Shown here: piece by piece, positions 6,890 to 15,637 of the stretch
Layout: every line of letters starts with the position of its first letter
Numbering within the stretch: the stretch's first letter is position 1
From: Streptomyces sp. CG4
GTDB taxonomy: Bacteria > Actinomycetota > Actinomycetes > Streptomycetales > Streptomycetaceae
DNA: 64,000 bases
Direction of reading: 5' to 3'
NCBI RefSeq assembly: GCF_041080655.1
Contig: NZ_CP163525.1
Span: 8,246,001 to 8,310,000, forward strand
Translations under genes and position numbers: made by a program
The notes under the pieces: generated by a model
What the model was told of the DNA's origin: nothing
Seen by the model: the letters and a program-made list of their open reading frames with translations, nothing else
Database searches by the model: none

Positions 6890-9403
6890 TTACAGCTGGC
6901 CGACCTCGGTGACGCGGACGACCGCACGGCCCTCGGCGTCCGAGGCCGCGAGGTCGATCTCCGCGCTGATGCCCCAGTCGTGGTCGCCGTTCGGGTCGTC
7001 GAAGATCTGACGGACGCGCCAGAGGCCGTTCTCCGGCTCCTCCTTGATGACCAGCAGCTTGGGGCCGCGGGCGTCGGGGCCGGTGCCGAGATCCTCGTAC
7101 TCGTCCCAGTACTTGTCCATCGCCTCGCCCCAGGCGTCTGCGTCCCAGCCGGACTCGGCGTCCAGCTTGCCGAGCTCCTCGACCTGATCCAGGGCGGCCA
7201 GCTCCACACGGCGGAACATGGCGTTGCGGACCAGGACCCGGAACGCGCGCGCGTTGGCGGTGACCGGCTTGACCTCGTCGGCCTTCTCCTGGGCCTCTTC
7301 GGCGGTCATCTCCTCCGGGTTCGCGAGCTGCTCCCACTCGTCCAGCAGGCTGGAGTCCACCTGGCGCACCATCTCGCCCAGCCACTCGATCAGATCCTGC
7401 AGGTCCTCGGACTTGAGGTCGTCCGGGATGTTGTGGTCGAGGGTCTTGTAGGCGCTGGCGAGGTAGCGCAGCACGATGCCCTCGGTGCGAGCCAGCTCGT
7501 AGAAGGACACCAACTCGGTGAAGGACAGCGCCCGTTCGTACATGTCCCGGATGACGGACTTCGGCGACAGCGGATGGTCGCCGACCCACGGGTGGCTCTT
7601 GCGGTAGGTGTTGTACGCGTGGAAGAGCAGCTCTTCCAGCGGCTTCGGGTACGTGATGTCCTGGAGGCGCTCCATGCGCTCCTCGTACTCGACGCCGTCC
7701 GCCTTCATCGCGGCCACGGCCTCGCCGCGTGCCTTGTTCTGCTGGGCGACGAGGATCTGCCGTGGATCGTCCAGGGTGGACTCGACCACGGACACCATGT
7801 CGAGGGCGTAGGAGGGCGACTCGGGGTCGAGGAGTTCGAACGCGGCGAGCGCGAACGTGGACAGCGGCTGGTTGAGTGCGAAGTCCTGCTGCAGGTCGAC
7901 CGTGAGGCGGACGATCCGGCCCTCGGCGTCGGGCTTGTCGAGTTTCTCCACGATCCCGCCGTCGAGCAGCGAGCGGTAGATCGCGATGGCCCGGCGGATG
8001 TGCCTGAGCTGCTGCCTGCGCGGCTCGTGATTGTCCTCCAGGAGGTGACGCATCGCCTTGAACGCGTTGCCCGGGCGGGCGATCACCGACAGCAACATCG
8101 TGTGCGTCACCCGGAAACGCGAGGTCAGCGGCTCCGGATCCGAATCGATCAGCTTCTGGAAGGTGTTGTCCGTCCAGCCGACAAAGCCCTCCGGCGCCTT
8201 CTTGCGCACCACCTTGCGCCGCTTCTTCGGGTCGTCGCCGGCCTTGGCCAGCGCCTTCTCGTTCTCGATGACGTGCTCGGGCGCCTGTGCCACGACCAGT
8301 CCCGCCGTGTCGAAGCCGGCCCGGCCGGCCCGGCCCGCGATCTGGTGGAACTCCCGGGCGCGCAGGGTGCGCACCCGGCTGCCGTCGTATTTCGTGAGGG
8401 CGGTGAACAGCACCGTGCGGATCGGCACGTTGACGCCCACGCCGAGGGTGTCCGTGCCGCAGATGACCTTCAGCAGTCCGGCCTGGGCGAGCTTCTCCAC
8501 CAGGCGTCGGTACTTGGGCAGCATGCCGGCGTGGTGGACGCCGATGCCGTGCCGGACGTAACGGGAGAGGTTGCGGCCGAACTTGGTGGTGAAGCGGAAG
8601 TTGCCGATCAGCTCGGCGATCTGGTCCTTCTCCTCGCGCGAGCACATGTTGATGCTCATCAGCGCCTGTGCCCGCTCCACGGCCTGCGCCTGCGTGAAGT
8701 GCACGATGTACACCGGCGCCTGCCTGCTCTCCAGCAGGTCGGTGAGGGTCTCGGTGAGCGGGGTGAGCTGGTACTCGTAGGAGAGCGGCACCGGGCGGGT
8801 CGCCGAACGGACCACCGAAGTGGGGCGGCCGGTACGGCGGCTGAGGTCCTTCTCGAAGAACGACACATCGCCCAAAGTGGCCGACATCAGGATGAACTGC
8901 GCCTGGGGGAGCTCCAGCAACGGGATCTGCCAGGCCCAGCCGCGATCGCCCTCCGCGTAGAAGTGGAACTCGTCCATGACGACCTGGCCGATGTCCGCGT
9001 TCTTGCCGTCGCGCAGCGCGATCGACGCCAGCACCTCGGCGGTGCAGCAGATCACGGGGGCGTCGGCGTTCACGGAGGCGTCGCCGGTGAGCATGCCGAC
9101 GTTCTCGGTGCCGAAGATCTTGCACAGCTCGAAGAACTTCTCCGACACCAGCGCCTTGATCGGGGCCGTGTAGAAGGTGACCTCGTCCCGTGCCAGCGCG
9201 GCGAAGTGGGCGCCCGCGGCGATCATGCTCTTGCCGGAGCCGGTGGGGGTCGAGACGATCACGTTCGCCCCGGAGACCACCTCGATCAGCGCCTCCTCCT
9301 GGTGCGGGTAGAGGGTGAGGCCGCGCTCCTGCACCCACGACTCGAAGGCTTCGTACAGGGCGTCGGGGTCGGCGGTCGGCGGGAGCTGATCGATGAGGGT
9401 CAC
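6890..9403 (-). CDS. DEAD/DEAH-box helicase, Ski2-like family with DUF3516-type C-terminus
   Basis: This 837-residue superfamily 2 helicase probably acts on RNA or structured nucleic acid. Walker A is STPTGSGKS (residues about 51-59), motif II is DEFH (about 144-147), motif III is LMSATLGD, and motif VI is HQIAGRAGRAG (about 355-365). RecA2 contains IGVHHAGMLPKYR and GTDTLGVGVNVP, typical of the Ski2/Mtr4 group. A long alpha-helical C-terminal half follows and is actinobacteria-specific. I chose the GTG at 9403 (VTLIDQLPPT); an in-frame ATG at 9463 would add 20 residues. It is divergent from the gene at 9549 and upstream of tesB. Confidence 0.88.
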   Translation of the reverse strand: MTLIDQLPPTADPDALYEAFESWVQERGLTLYPHQEEALIEVVSGANVIVSTPTGSGKSMIAAGAHFAALARDEVTFYTAPIKALVSEKFFELCKIFGTENVGMLTGDASVNADAPVICCTAEVLASIALRDGKNADIGQVVMDEFHFYAEGDRGWAWQIPLLELPQAQFILMSATLGDVSFFEKDLSRRTGRPTSVVRSATRPVPLSYEYQLTPLTETLTDLLESRQAPVYIVHFTQAQAVERAQALMSINMCSREEKDQIAELIGNFRFTTKFGRNLSRYVRHGIGVHHAGMLPKYRRLVEKLAQAGLLKVICGTDTLGVGVNVPIRTVLFTALTKYDGSRVRTLRAREFHQIAGRAGRAGFDTAGLVVAQAPEHVIENEKALAKAGDDPKKRRKVVRKKAPEGFVGWTDNTFQKLIDSDPEPLTSRFRVTHTMLLSVIARPGNAFKAMRHLLEDNHEPRRQQLRHIRRAIAIYRSLLDGGIVEKLDKPDAEGRIVRLTVDLQQDFALNQPLSTFALAAFELLDPESPSYALDMVSVVESTLDDPRQILVAQQNKARGEAVAAMKADGVEYEERMERLQDITYPKPLEELLFHAYNTYRKSHPWVGDHPLSPKSVIRDMYERALSFTELVSFYELARTEGIVLRYLASAYKTLDHNIPDDLKSEDLQDLIEWLGEMVRQVDSSLLDEWEQLANPEEMTAEEAQEKADEVKPVTANARAFRVLVRNAMFRRVELAALDQVEELGKLDAESGWDADAWGEAMDKYWDEYEDLGTGPDARGPKLLVIKEEPENGLWRVRQIFDDPNGDHDWGISAEIDLAASDAEGRAVVRVTEVGQL

Positions 9404-9548
9404 GGACCCATCTTGCCTGCCCTTGTCCTCAAGAGGGGAATCGACTGCGAGAGCGAAGATCACGGACGCTACGCTGGGTCGCCGACGGAGCGTCAGCGCA
9501 CCGGGTCAACTGGACAGCGGCACACGAGGAATGGAGCGGGAAGCGGCC

Positions 9549-10343
9549 ATGATGGGACCAGCACACTCACTGTCGGGGGCCGCGGCGTGGCTCGGCGTCG
9601 GAGCGGCCGCCGCGGCGACGGGGCACCCGATGCCCTGGCCGGTCCTCCTCGTCGGGGCGCTGATCTGTGCCGGTGCCGCACTCGCCCCGGACCTCGACCA
9701 CAAGGCGGCGACCATCTCGCGCTCCTTCGGGCCGATCTCCCACTGGATCTGCGAGATCGTGGACAAGCTGTCCTACGCCGTCTACAAGGCGACCAGGATG
9801 AAGGGCGACCCGCGCCGCAACGGCGGCCACCGCACACTGACGCACACCTGGCTGTGGGCGGCCCTGCTCGGTGCCGGCTGCTCGGCGGCGGCGATCGCGG
9901 GCGGCCGCTGGGCGGTGCTGGCGATCCTCTTCGTGCACATGGTGCTGGCGATCGAGGGTCTGCTGTGGCGGGCGGCCCGGGGTTCCAGTGCGGACGTCCT
10001 GGTCTGGCTGCTGGCCGCGACCAGCGCGTGGATCCTCGCGGGGGTCCTGGACAAGCCCGGCAACGGCTCCGACTGGTTGTTCACCGCGCCGGGCCAGCCG
10101 TACCTGTGGCTGGGGCTGCCGGTGGTGCTGGGCGCGCTGGTGCACGACATCGGGGACGCGCTGACGGTCTCGGGCTGCCCGATCCTGTGGCCGATCCCCG
10201 TCGGCCGCAAGCGCTGGTATCCCCTGGGGCCGCCGAAGGCGATGCGGTTCCGGGCCGGGAGCTGGGTGGAGCTGAAGGTGCTGATGCCGCTGTTCATGCT
10301 GCTCGGCGGAATAGGCTGCGCGGCGGCCCTCAACGTGATCTGA
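9549..10343 (+). CDS. Membrane-bound metal-dependent hydrolase (YdjM/LexA-binding type)
   Basis: The 264-residue protein is predicted to have six or seven transmembrane segments and belongs to the YdjM-like metal-dependent hydrolases. The conserved ligands are visible: PDLDHKAATISRSFG with an Asp-x-Asp-His, and GGHRTLTHTW with two histidines (residues about 95-105). VHDIGDALTVSGCPILWP near residue 200 adds a further HD-type motif. The ATG at 9549 (or the adjacent one at 9552) follows ggagcgggaag. The substrate of this family is not established. Divergent transcription from the helicase leaves a 145-base shared promoter region. Confidence 0.8.
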   Translation: MMGPAHSLSGAAAWLGVGAAAAATGHPMPWPVLLVGALICAGAALAPDLDHKAATISRSFGPISHWICEIVDKLSYAVYKATRMKGDPRRNGGHRTLTHTWLWAALLGAGCSAAAIAGGRWAVLAILFVHMVLAIEGLLWRAARGSSADVLVWLLAATSAWILAGVLDKPGNGSDWLFTAPGQPYLWLGLPVVLGALVHDIGDALTVSGCPILWPIPVGRKRWYPLGPPKAMRFRAGSWVELKVLMPLFMLLGGIGCAAALNVI

Positions 10344-10413
10344 GGTGCCCCTCACCACCGGGGCGTCCTACACCTCGAGGCGCCCGGCACCTGACCCGAG
10401 GCACCGCTCGCCA

Positions 10414-10677
10414 TCAGGTCGCCTCGCCGGACTCCGCCCCGCCGTACCGGCGCTCGAAGCGGGCGATGCGGCCCTCGGTGTCGACCGTGCGGGCCTTGCC
10501 CGTGTAGAAGGGGTGGCTCTCCGAGGAGATCTCCACGTCGATCACCGGGTAGGTCCGGCCGTCGTCCCACTCGATGGTCTGCTCGCTCTGCGCGGTCGAG
10601 CGGGTCAGGAAGGCGTAGCCGGCGGCGCGGTCACGGAAGACCACGGCGTGGTAGCCGGGGTGCTTGTCCTGCTGCAT
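10414..10677 (-). CDS. rpmE2: 50S ribosomal protein L31 type B (zinc-free paralogue)
   Basis: This 87-residue protein is L31 of the long, type B class. The pattern MQQDKHPGYHAVVFRD, SEQTIEWDDGRTYPVIDVEI and SSESHPFYTGKA is diagnostic. It lacks the CxxC zinc ligands of the housekeeping L31, as expected for the copy used when zinc is scarce; in S. coelicolor such copies are repressed by Zur. I did not find a convincing Zur box close upstream. The start has a gaggag ribosome site and lies 39 bases after the DUF5709 gene, so the two may share a transcript. Confidence 0.95.
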   Translation of the reverse strand: MQQDKHPGYHAVVFRDRAAGYAFLTRSTAQSEQTIEWDDGRTYPVIDVEISSESHPFYTGKARTVDTEGRIARFERRYGGAESGEAT

Positions 10678-10716
10678 GGCGGCTCCTCGTCCGGGGCGGG
10701 GCAGGGGATGTATGGG

Positions 10717-11187
10717 TCAGCCGGACAGCGATTCCTCGTCGACTATGTGCATCGCGGCTTCCTCGGCGGAGGCGGCGGCGCCGTCGATGCCGACGTCGGT
10801 GGCGACGAGGGCGGCCTCTTCGTCCTCGTGCGCTCCCTCGTCCGGGGCCACCAGCCGGCCGGAGCGCAGGTTGCCGACCTCGTTGTCGAGGAGTTCTCCG
10901 TCGGTTCCGGAGCAGTCGCCGAGGTCGTCGCCGTCCGGCGTGGCCAGGTCGGGCTGCTCCTCGGCGAGCCGCTGGTCGAGGGTCTCGCCCGCCTGGCGCT
11001 CAGCCGCCGTCACACCGCTGTGTTCCACCGCCCAGGGACGCTCCGGAGGGGACCAGCCGCGGTCGAGCGGGTCCTCGACGCCGTCGAAGTCCAGTGTGTC
11101 CTCGACGTCGAGCACCCCCGAGTCCTCCCGGATCTCCGAGGAATCGGGCTGGTAGACATCGTCCCCCCAGCTGTCGGCGCGGTCCAC
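10717..11187 (-). CDS. DUF5709 family acidic protein
   Basis: The 156-residue protein is strongly acidic and matches the actinobacterial DUF5709 family: RADSWGDDVYQPDSSEIRED, then VLDVEDTLD, ETLDQRLAEEQPD, DNEVGNLRSGRLVAPDEG and GIDGAAASAEEAAMHIVDE. No enzymatic motif is visible, and its function is unknown. I chose GTG 11187 because tggagg lies five bases upstream and family members begin close to RADSWGDDVYQP. The longer upstream frame has no family resemblance. L31-B follows on the same strand. Confidence 0.8.
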   Translation of the reverse strand: MDRADSWGDDVYQPDSSEIREDSGVLDVEDTLDFDGVEDPLDRGWSPPERPWAVEHSGVTAAERQAGETLDQRLAEEQPDLATPDGDDLGDCSGTDGELLDNEVGNLRSGRLVAPDEGAHEDEEAALVATDVGIDGAAASAEEAAMHIVDEESLSG

Positions 11188-11780
11188 GAGTACCTCCAGG
11201 TGGTGAGGACGGCCATGTGCCACCGCAGCGGGCGGCGGGCCGCCGGCACGCGCGGCACGGGTGTCACACGCCGTGAACCGGGTGGTTCCGAGACGTTCCC
11301 CGAGCCGGTGCCGTTCTCCAGCCTTCCACCCCAGCTCGGCACCGCGCAACGGCACGGACGCGGCTCAGTGCACGCACCCGTGCACCGGCGTCCGGCAGCC
11401 GCCGGAGTCCACCCCTTCGGCGCGGCCCGGCGACCCCGAGCGTCGGCAGACTGCACGGCGCATCGGCCCGCCTCGGCCTGGTGGCTCCAGACGTTCGGCA
11501 GGCTTCACTGCGTGCTGGCGCGTCGCGACGGGCCGGCCTCAGGCACGGAAAGACGGCACCGTGCGGCCGGCCCGACGCGGCCCGGCCTCCAGCGTCGGCA
11601 GGCCCCACCGCACGCCGACTCGCCGCGGCCCGGCTGCGTCAGGCCCTGGCGGTGGTGGCCACGGCACCCGGCGGTGCCGTCCCGGGCACTGTCTGCGGCG
11701 CAGCCGCGGTGATCACGGTGACCGGCGCCGTCGGCCGGCGTTGCGCCGCGGCATCGGGCATCCGCGCACCGGGCGCATCC
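11188..11780. other. Gene-free stretch downstream of the ABC exporter operon
   Basis: No convincing gene. It lies between the stop of the exporter (11781) and the start of the DUF5709 gene, both minus strand. It contains degenerate repeats: a ~30-base segment around cgttcggcaggcttcactgc (11491) recurs about 100 bases on as cgtcggcaggccccaccgc (11593), with a weaker copy at 11441. Open frames here have no family resemblance. Confidence 0.5.
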
Positions 11781-13562
11781 TCACCCGTGCCAGGACCGCC
11801 ACAGTGCCGCGTACGCGCCGTCCGCCGCGACCAGGTCGTCGTGGCTGCCCAGCTCGCTGATGCGGCCGTTCTCCACGACGGCGATCACGTCGGCGTCATG
11901 GGCGGTGTGCAGGCGGTGTGCGATGGCGACGACGGTGCGGCCGTCCAGCACCCGGGCCAGGGAGCGTTCCAGATGCCGGGCCGCACGCGGGTCCAGCAGC
12001 GAGGTCGCCTCGTCCAGGACCAGCGTGTGCGGATCGGCCAGCACCAGCCGGGCCAGTGCGATCTGCTGGGCCTGCGCCGGGGTCAGCGCGAGACCACCGG
12101 ACCCGACCTCGGTGTCCAGGCCGTCGTCCAGGGCCCGGGCCCAGCCGTCCGCGTCGACCGCGCCCAGCGCCGCCCACAGCTCGGCGTCCTTGGCACCGGT
12201 CCGGGCCAGCCGGAGGTTGTCCCGCAGGGAGCCGACGAAGACGTGGTGCTCCTGGTTGACCAGGGCGACGTGGGAGCGGACCCGTTCCGCGGGCATCCGG
12301 GACAGTTCCGCGCCGCCCAGGGTGATCCGCCCGTCGCGGGGTGCGTAGATCCCGGCGAGCAGCCTGCCCAGGGTGGACTTGCCCGCACCCGAGGGGCCGA
12401 CCAGGGCCAGCCGGGTGCCCGGGGCGACCTCCAGGGACACCTTGCGCAGCACGTCGACACCCTCGCGGTAGCCGAAGTGCACCCGGTCGGCGTGCACCTC
12501 CCGGCCGTCCGGCGCCAGCGCAGCGTCCCCGGCGTCCGGCTCGATGTCCCGCACACCGACCAGCCGGGCCAGCGACACCTGGGCGACCTGCACCTCGTCG
12601 TACCAGCGCAGGATCAGGTTCACCGGGTCGACGAGCATCTGCGCGAGAAGGGCGCCCGTGGTCAGCTGCCCCACCCCGATCCAGCCGCGCAGGACGAACA
12701 CCCCGCCGACCATGAGGACCGAGCCGAGCACGATCACATGGACGGCGTTGATGACCGGGAAGAGCACGGACCGCAGCCAGAGTGTGTACCGCTCCCAGGC
12801 CGTCCACTCCTTGATCCGCCGCTCCGACAGCGCGATGCGGCGGGCGCCGAGCCGGTGCGCCTCGACGGTGTGGCCCGCGTCCACCGTCTCGGCGAGGGCG
12901 GCGGCGACGGCCGCGTATCCGGCGGCCTCGGAGCGGTATCCGGCAGGTGCCCGCCTGAAGTACCAGCGGCAGCCGATCACGAGCACCGGCACGGCGAGCA
13001 GCACGGCTGCCGCCAACGGCGGAGCCGTCACGACGAGCCCGCCGAGCAGCAGCAGGGCCCATACGAAACCGATCGCCAGCTGCGGCACCGCCTCGCGCAT
13101 CGCGTTGGCCAGGCGGTCGATGTCGGTGGTGATGCGGGAGAGCAGGTCGCCGGTGCCCGCCCGTTCCAGCACGCCCGGCGGCAGCCCGACCGACCGGACG
13201 AGGAAGTCCTCGCGCAGGTCGGCCAGCATCCGCTCGCCGAGCATCGCGCCCCGCAGCCGCACCTGCCGTACGAACACGGCCTGCACGGCCAGCGCGAGCA
13301 CGAACAGCCCGGCGGTCAGGCCGAGATGAAGCTCCCTGGACCGGTCCGACACCCGCTCGACCAAGCCGCCGAGCAGGTACGGACCCACCATGGAGGCGAT
13401 CACGGCCACCGTGTTCACGCCGATGAGCAGCAGGAACGCCCGGCGGTGCCGGCGGAACAGCTCGGCGACATAGCCGCGCACGGTCGCGGCCGCACCGACG
13501 GGCAGGGTGGTGGCGGTCGTCGGGGCCGCCGGGTCGTACGCCGGCGGTGCAACGCCGATCAT
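11781..13562 (-). CDS. ABC exporter half-transporter, subunit with canonical Walker A but degenerate signature
   Basis: The 593-residue membrane protein has six N-terminal transmembrane helices (about 35-310) and a C-terminal ATPase domain. Walker A is intact (LVGPSGAGKSTLGRLL), as are Walker B (TLVLDEATSLLDP), the Q-loop (VNQEHHVF) and the switch histidine (VAIAHRLHT). The ABC signature is replaced by LTPAQAQQ instead of LSGGQ. Its start overlaps the stop of the partner gene by four bases (ATGA), so translation is coupled. With 13559-15364 it should form a heterodimeric exporter, and its Walker A would pair with the partner's good signature. The substrate is unknown. Confidence 0.9.
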   Translation of the reverse strand: MIGVAPPAYDPAAPTTATTLPVGAAATVRGYVAELFRRHRRAFLLLIGVNTVAVIASMVGPYLLGGLVERVSDRSRELHLGLTAGLFVLALAVQAVFVRQVRLRGAMLGERMLADLREDFLVRSVGLPPGVLERAGTGDLLSRITTDIDRLANAMREAVPQLAIGFVWALLLLGGLVVTAPPLAAAVLLAVPVLVIGCRWYFRRAPAGYRSEAAGYAAVAAALAETVDAGHTVEAHRLGARRIALSERRIKEWTAWERYTLWLRSVLFPVINAVHVIVLGSVLMVGGVFVLRGWIGVGQLTTGALLAQMLVDPVNLILRWYDEVQVAQVSLARLVGVRDIEPDAGDAALAPDGREVHADRVHFGYREGVDVLRKVSLEVAPGTRLALVGPSGAGKSTLGRLLAGIYAPRDGRITLGGAELSRMPAERVRSHVALVNQEHHVFVGSLRDNLRLARTGAKDAELWAALGAVDADGWARALDDGLDTEVGSGGLALTPAQAQQIALARLVLADPHTLVLDEATSLLDPRAARHLERSLARVLDGRTVVAIAHRLHTAHDADVIAVVENGRISELGSHDDLVAADGAYAALWRSWHG

Positions 13563-15364
13563 GCGCTCTCCTCGATCTCTTTCCGTTCCTGGTTCGCGCC
13601 CACAAGGGCAGCGTCGTCGGCCATGGCCAGTTCGTCGTCCGTCTCGCGCGTGACCACGGCCCGGTATCGGGGCTCGCTGCCGATCAGCTCGCGGTGCACT
13701 CCGACTGCCACGACCTCGCCCTCATGGACCAGGGCGACCCGGTCCGCGCGATCCAGCAGCAGCGGTGAGGAGGTGAACACCACCGTCGTGCGTCCCGAGC
13801 GCAGCCGGCGCAGCCCGTCCGCGATCCGTGCCTCGGTGTGCGAGTCGACCGCGGACGTCGGCTCGTCCAGCACCAGCACCTCGGGGTCGGTGATCAGCGA
13901 CCGGGCCAGTGCCAGCCGCTGGCGCTGGCCGCCGGACAGGGACCGTCCGCGCTCGGTGATCCGGGCGTCCATCGGGTCCACGGCGTCCAGTGAGCCCTGG
14001 ACGAGCGCGTCCAGGACGTCGTCGCACTGCGCCGCGGCCAGCGCGTCCGTGGCCTCAACGGTTCCGGAGGTCGGCACGTCGAGCAGCTCGCGCAGCGTGC
14101 CGGACAGCAGCACCGGTTCCTTGTCCTGGACGAGGACGGCGGTACGGGCGCTGTCCAGCGGGAGCTCGTCCAGGGCGATACCGCCGAGCAGCACCGAGCG
14201 GCCCTGCTCGGACGCGTGGCCGCCCAGCCGCGCCGCGAGCCTGCCCGCGGCATCCGGGTCGCCGCAGACCACGGCGGTGAGCCGGCCGGCGGGAGCCAGC
14301 AGACCGGTGACCGGGTCGTACAGATCGCCGCCCGGCACCTCTGCCGCACGGGTGCCCTCGGTGGCCGTCGACCGCTCCAGTGACAGCACCCGGGCCGCCC
14401 GTTTGGCCGACGGGCGCGAGAAGGAGTACGCCATGGCGATCTCCTCGAAGTGCCGCAGCGGGTAGTTCAGAACCATGACCGCGCTGTAGACGGTGACGAG
14501 TTCGCCGACGGTGATCCGGCCCTGGCGGGCCAGCTGGATGCCGTGCCAGACGACGGCGATGAGCAGCAGTCCGGGCAGCAGCACCTGAATGGCGGAGATC
14601 AGCGACCACATCCGGGCGCTGCGCACCGCGGCGTGCCGTACCTCCTGCGAGGCACGGCGGTAGCGGTCGAGGAACAGCTCCTCGCCGCCGATGCCGCGCA
14701 GCACACGCAGCCCGGCGACCGTGTCCGAGGCCAGCTCGGTGGCCCGGCCCGCCTTTTCGCGCTGCACGTCGGCACGGCGGGTCGCGCGGGGCAGCAGTGG
14801 CAGCACCGCGAGCGCCACCACCGGCAGTCCGACGGCGACGACCACGCCCAGGGCGGGCTGGTAGACGGCGAGGGCGACACAGACCACCACGACCGTCAGC
14901 GCGGCCGCGGTGAACCGGGAGACCGCCTCGACGAACCAGCCGATCTTCTCGACGTCGCCGGTGGAAACAGCCACCACCTCGCCGGCGGCGACCCGCCGGG
15001 TCAGGGCGGAGCCCAGCTGGACGGCCTTGCGAGCCAGCAGTTGCTGGACGCGGGCGGCGGCCGTGATCCAGTTGGTGACGGCGGTGCGGTGCAGGAAGGT
15101 GTCACCGAGGGCGATGCCCGCGCCGCACAGCAGCATCAGACCACCCGTCAGGGCGAGCCGGATGCCGGAGCGGTCGACTACCGCCTGGACGGCGAGGCCC
15201 ACACAGAAGGGCAGGGCCGAGACGGCGACGAAGTGCAGCAGGCCCCAGGCGAGTGACTTCAGCTGACCGCCCAGCTGGTTCCGCCAGAGCCACCACAGGA
15301 ATCGGGGGCCCGAACGTGCGTCCGGGACGCCCGGATCGGAGTACGGAAGGTCTTGAATCTGCAT
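13559..15364 (-). CDS. ABC exporter half-transporter, subunit with degenerate Walker A but canonical signature
   Basis: This 601-residue half-transporter has a six-helix membrane domain (about 35-320), then a nucleotide-binding domain. The signature LSGGQRQRLALARSL and Walker B VLVLDEPTSAVDS are canonical. Walker A is lost: the P-loop position reads VCGDPDAAGRLAARL with no Lys-Ser/Thr, and the switch histidine is replaced (VVFTSSPLLL). It is the mirror image of its partner at 11781-13562. The gene pair therefore encodes one consensus ATP site and one doubly degenerate site, as in other asymmetric exporters. It is first in the operon; a polypurine tract lies in the upstream DNA. Confidence 0.9.
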   Translation of the reverse strand: MQIQDLPYSDPGVPDARSGPRFLWWLWRNQLGGQLKSLAWGLLHFVAVSALPFCVGLAVQAVVDRSGIRLALTGGLMLLCGAGIALGDTFLHRTAVTNWITAAARVQQLLARKAVQLGSALTRRVAAGEVVAVSTGDVEKIGWFVEAVSRFTAAALTVVVVCVALAVYQPALGVVVAVGLPVVALAVLPLLPRATRRADVQREKAGRATELASDTVAGLRVLRGIGGEELFLDRYRRASQEVRHAAVRSARMWSLISAIQVLLPGLLLIAVVWHGIQLARQGRITVGELVTVYSAVMVLNYPLRHFEEIAMAYSFSRPSAKRAARVLSLERSTATEGTRAAEVPGGDLYDPVTGLLAPAGRLTAVVCGDPDAAGRLAARLGGHASEQGRSVLLGGIALDELPLDSARTAVLVQDKEPVLLSGTLRELLDVPTSGTVEATDALAAAQCDDVLDALVQGSLDAVDPMDARITERGRSLSGGQRQRLALARSLITDPEVLVLDEPTSAVDSHTEARIADGLRRLRSGRTTVVFTSSPLLLDRADRVALVHEGEVVAVGVHRELIGSEPRYRAVVTRETDDELAMADDAALVGANQERKEIEESA

Positions 15365-15387
15365 GAGGTCTCAGTGGCTCGTGTCAG

Positions 15388-15464
15388 GAGGAAGGGACGG
15401 GGATACAGGGGAGGCAAGGGAGGGGGACGGGAGGAGAGGGGAGGGGACGTGGGGAGGCGGCTGG
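15388..15464 (+). repeat. Polypurine G-rich tract upstream of the ABC exporter operon
   Basis: About 77 bases are nearly all purine on the plus strand, with at least ten runs of three or more G (gggacgggg, gaggggagggg and similar). On the minus-strand transcript it would be C-rich. The G-rich strand could form quadruplex or triplex DNA. It sits 24-100 bases upstream of the exporter start codon. Confidence 0.6.
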
Positions 15465-15637
15465 AAGCGGTGACGAGACGTGAAAGGTTCGCGTCGCCGA
15501 GTGGTGAATTTCAAACGGTTTTCCTGACGAAGCGGTGAAATCCACCGGCTTCCGGCCATGCGGCCGGGAGGCCGTCACCCGAATGTCCAGAAGATCGCAC
15601 TATCGACCCGTATGTGATCCACGATGGTCGTGTGCTG

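Noticed and set aside
6542..10507. Very long plus-strand open frame opposite tesB, helicase and L31
   Set aside because: High-GC antisense frame with no family resemblance; the minus-strand genes carry the conserved motifs.
10678..10716. Zur operator for the zinc-free L31 gene
   Set aside because: No AT-rich palindrome of the Zur type in the 39-base gap; regulation may act upstream of DUF5709 or be absent.
11481..14465. 994-codon plus-strand open frame across the ABC exporter genes
   Set aside because: Shadow of the two minus-strand ABC genes; translation is low-complexity.
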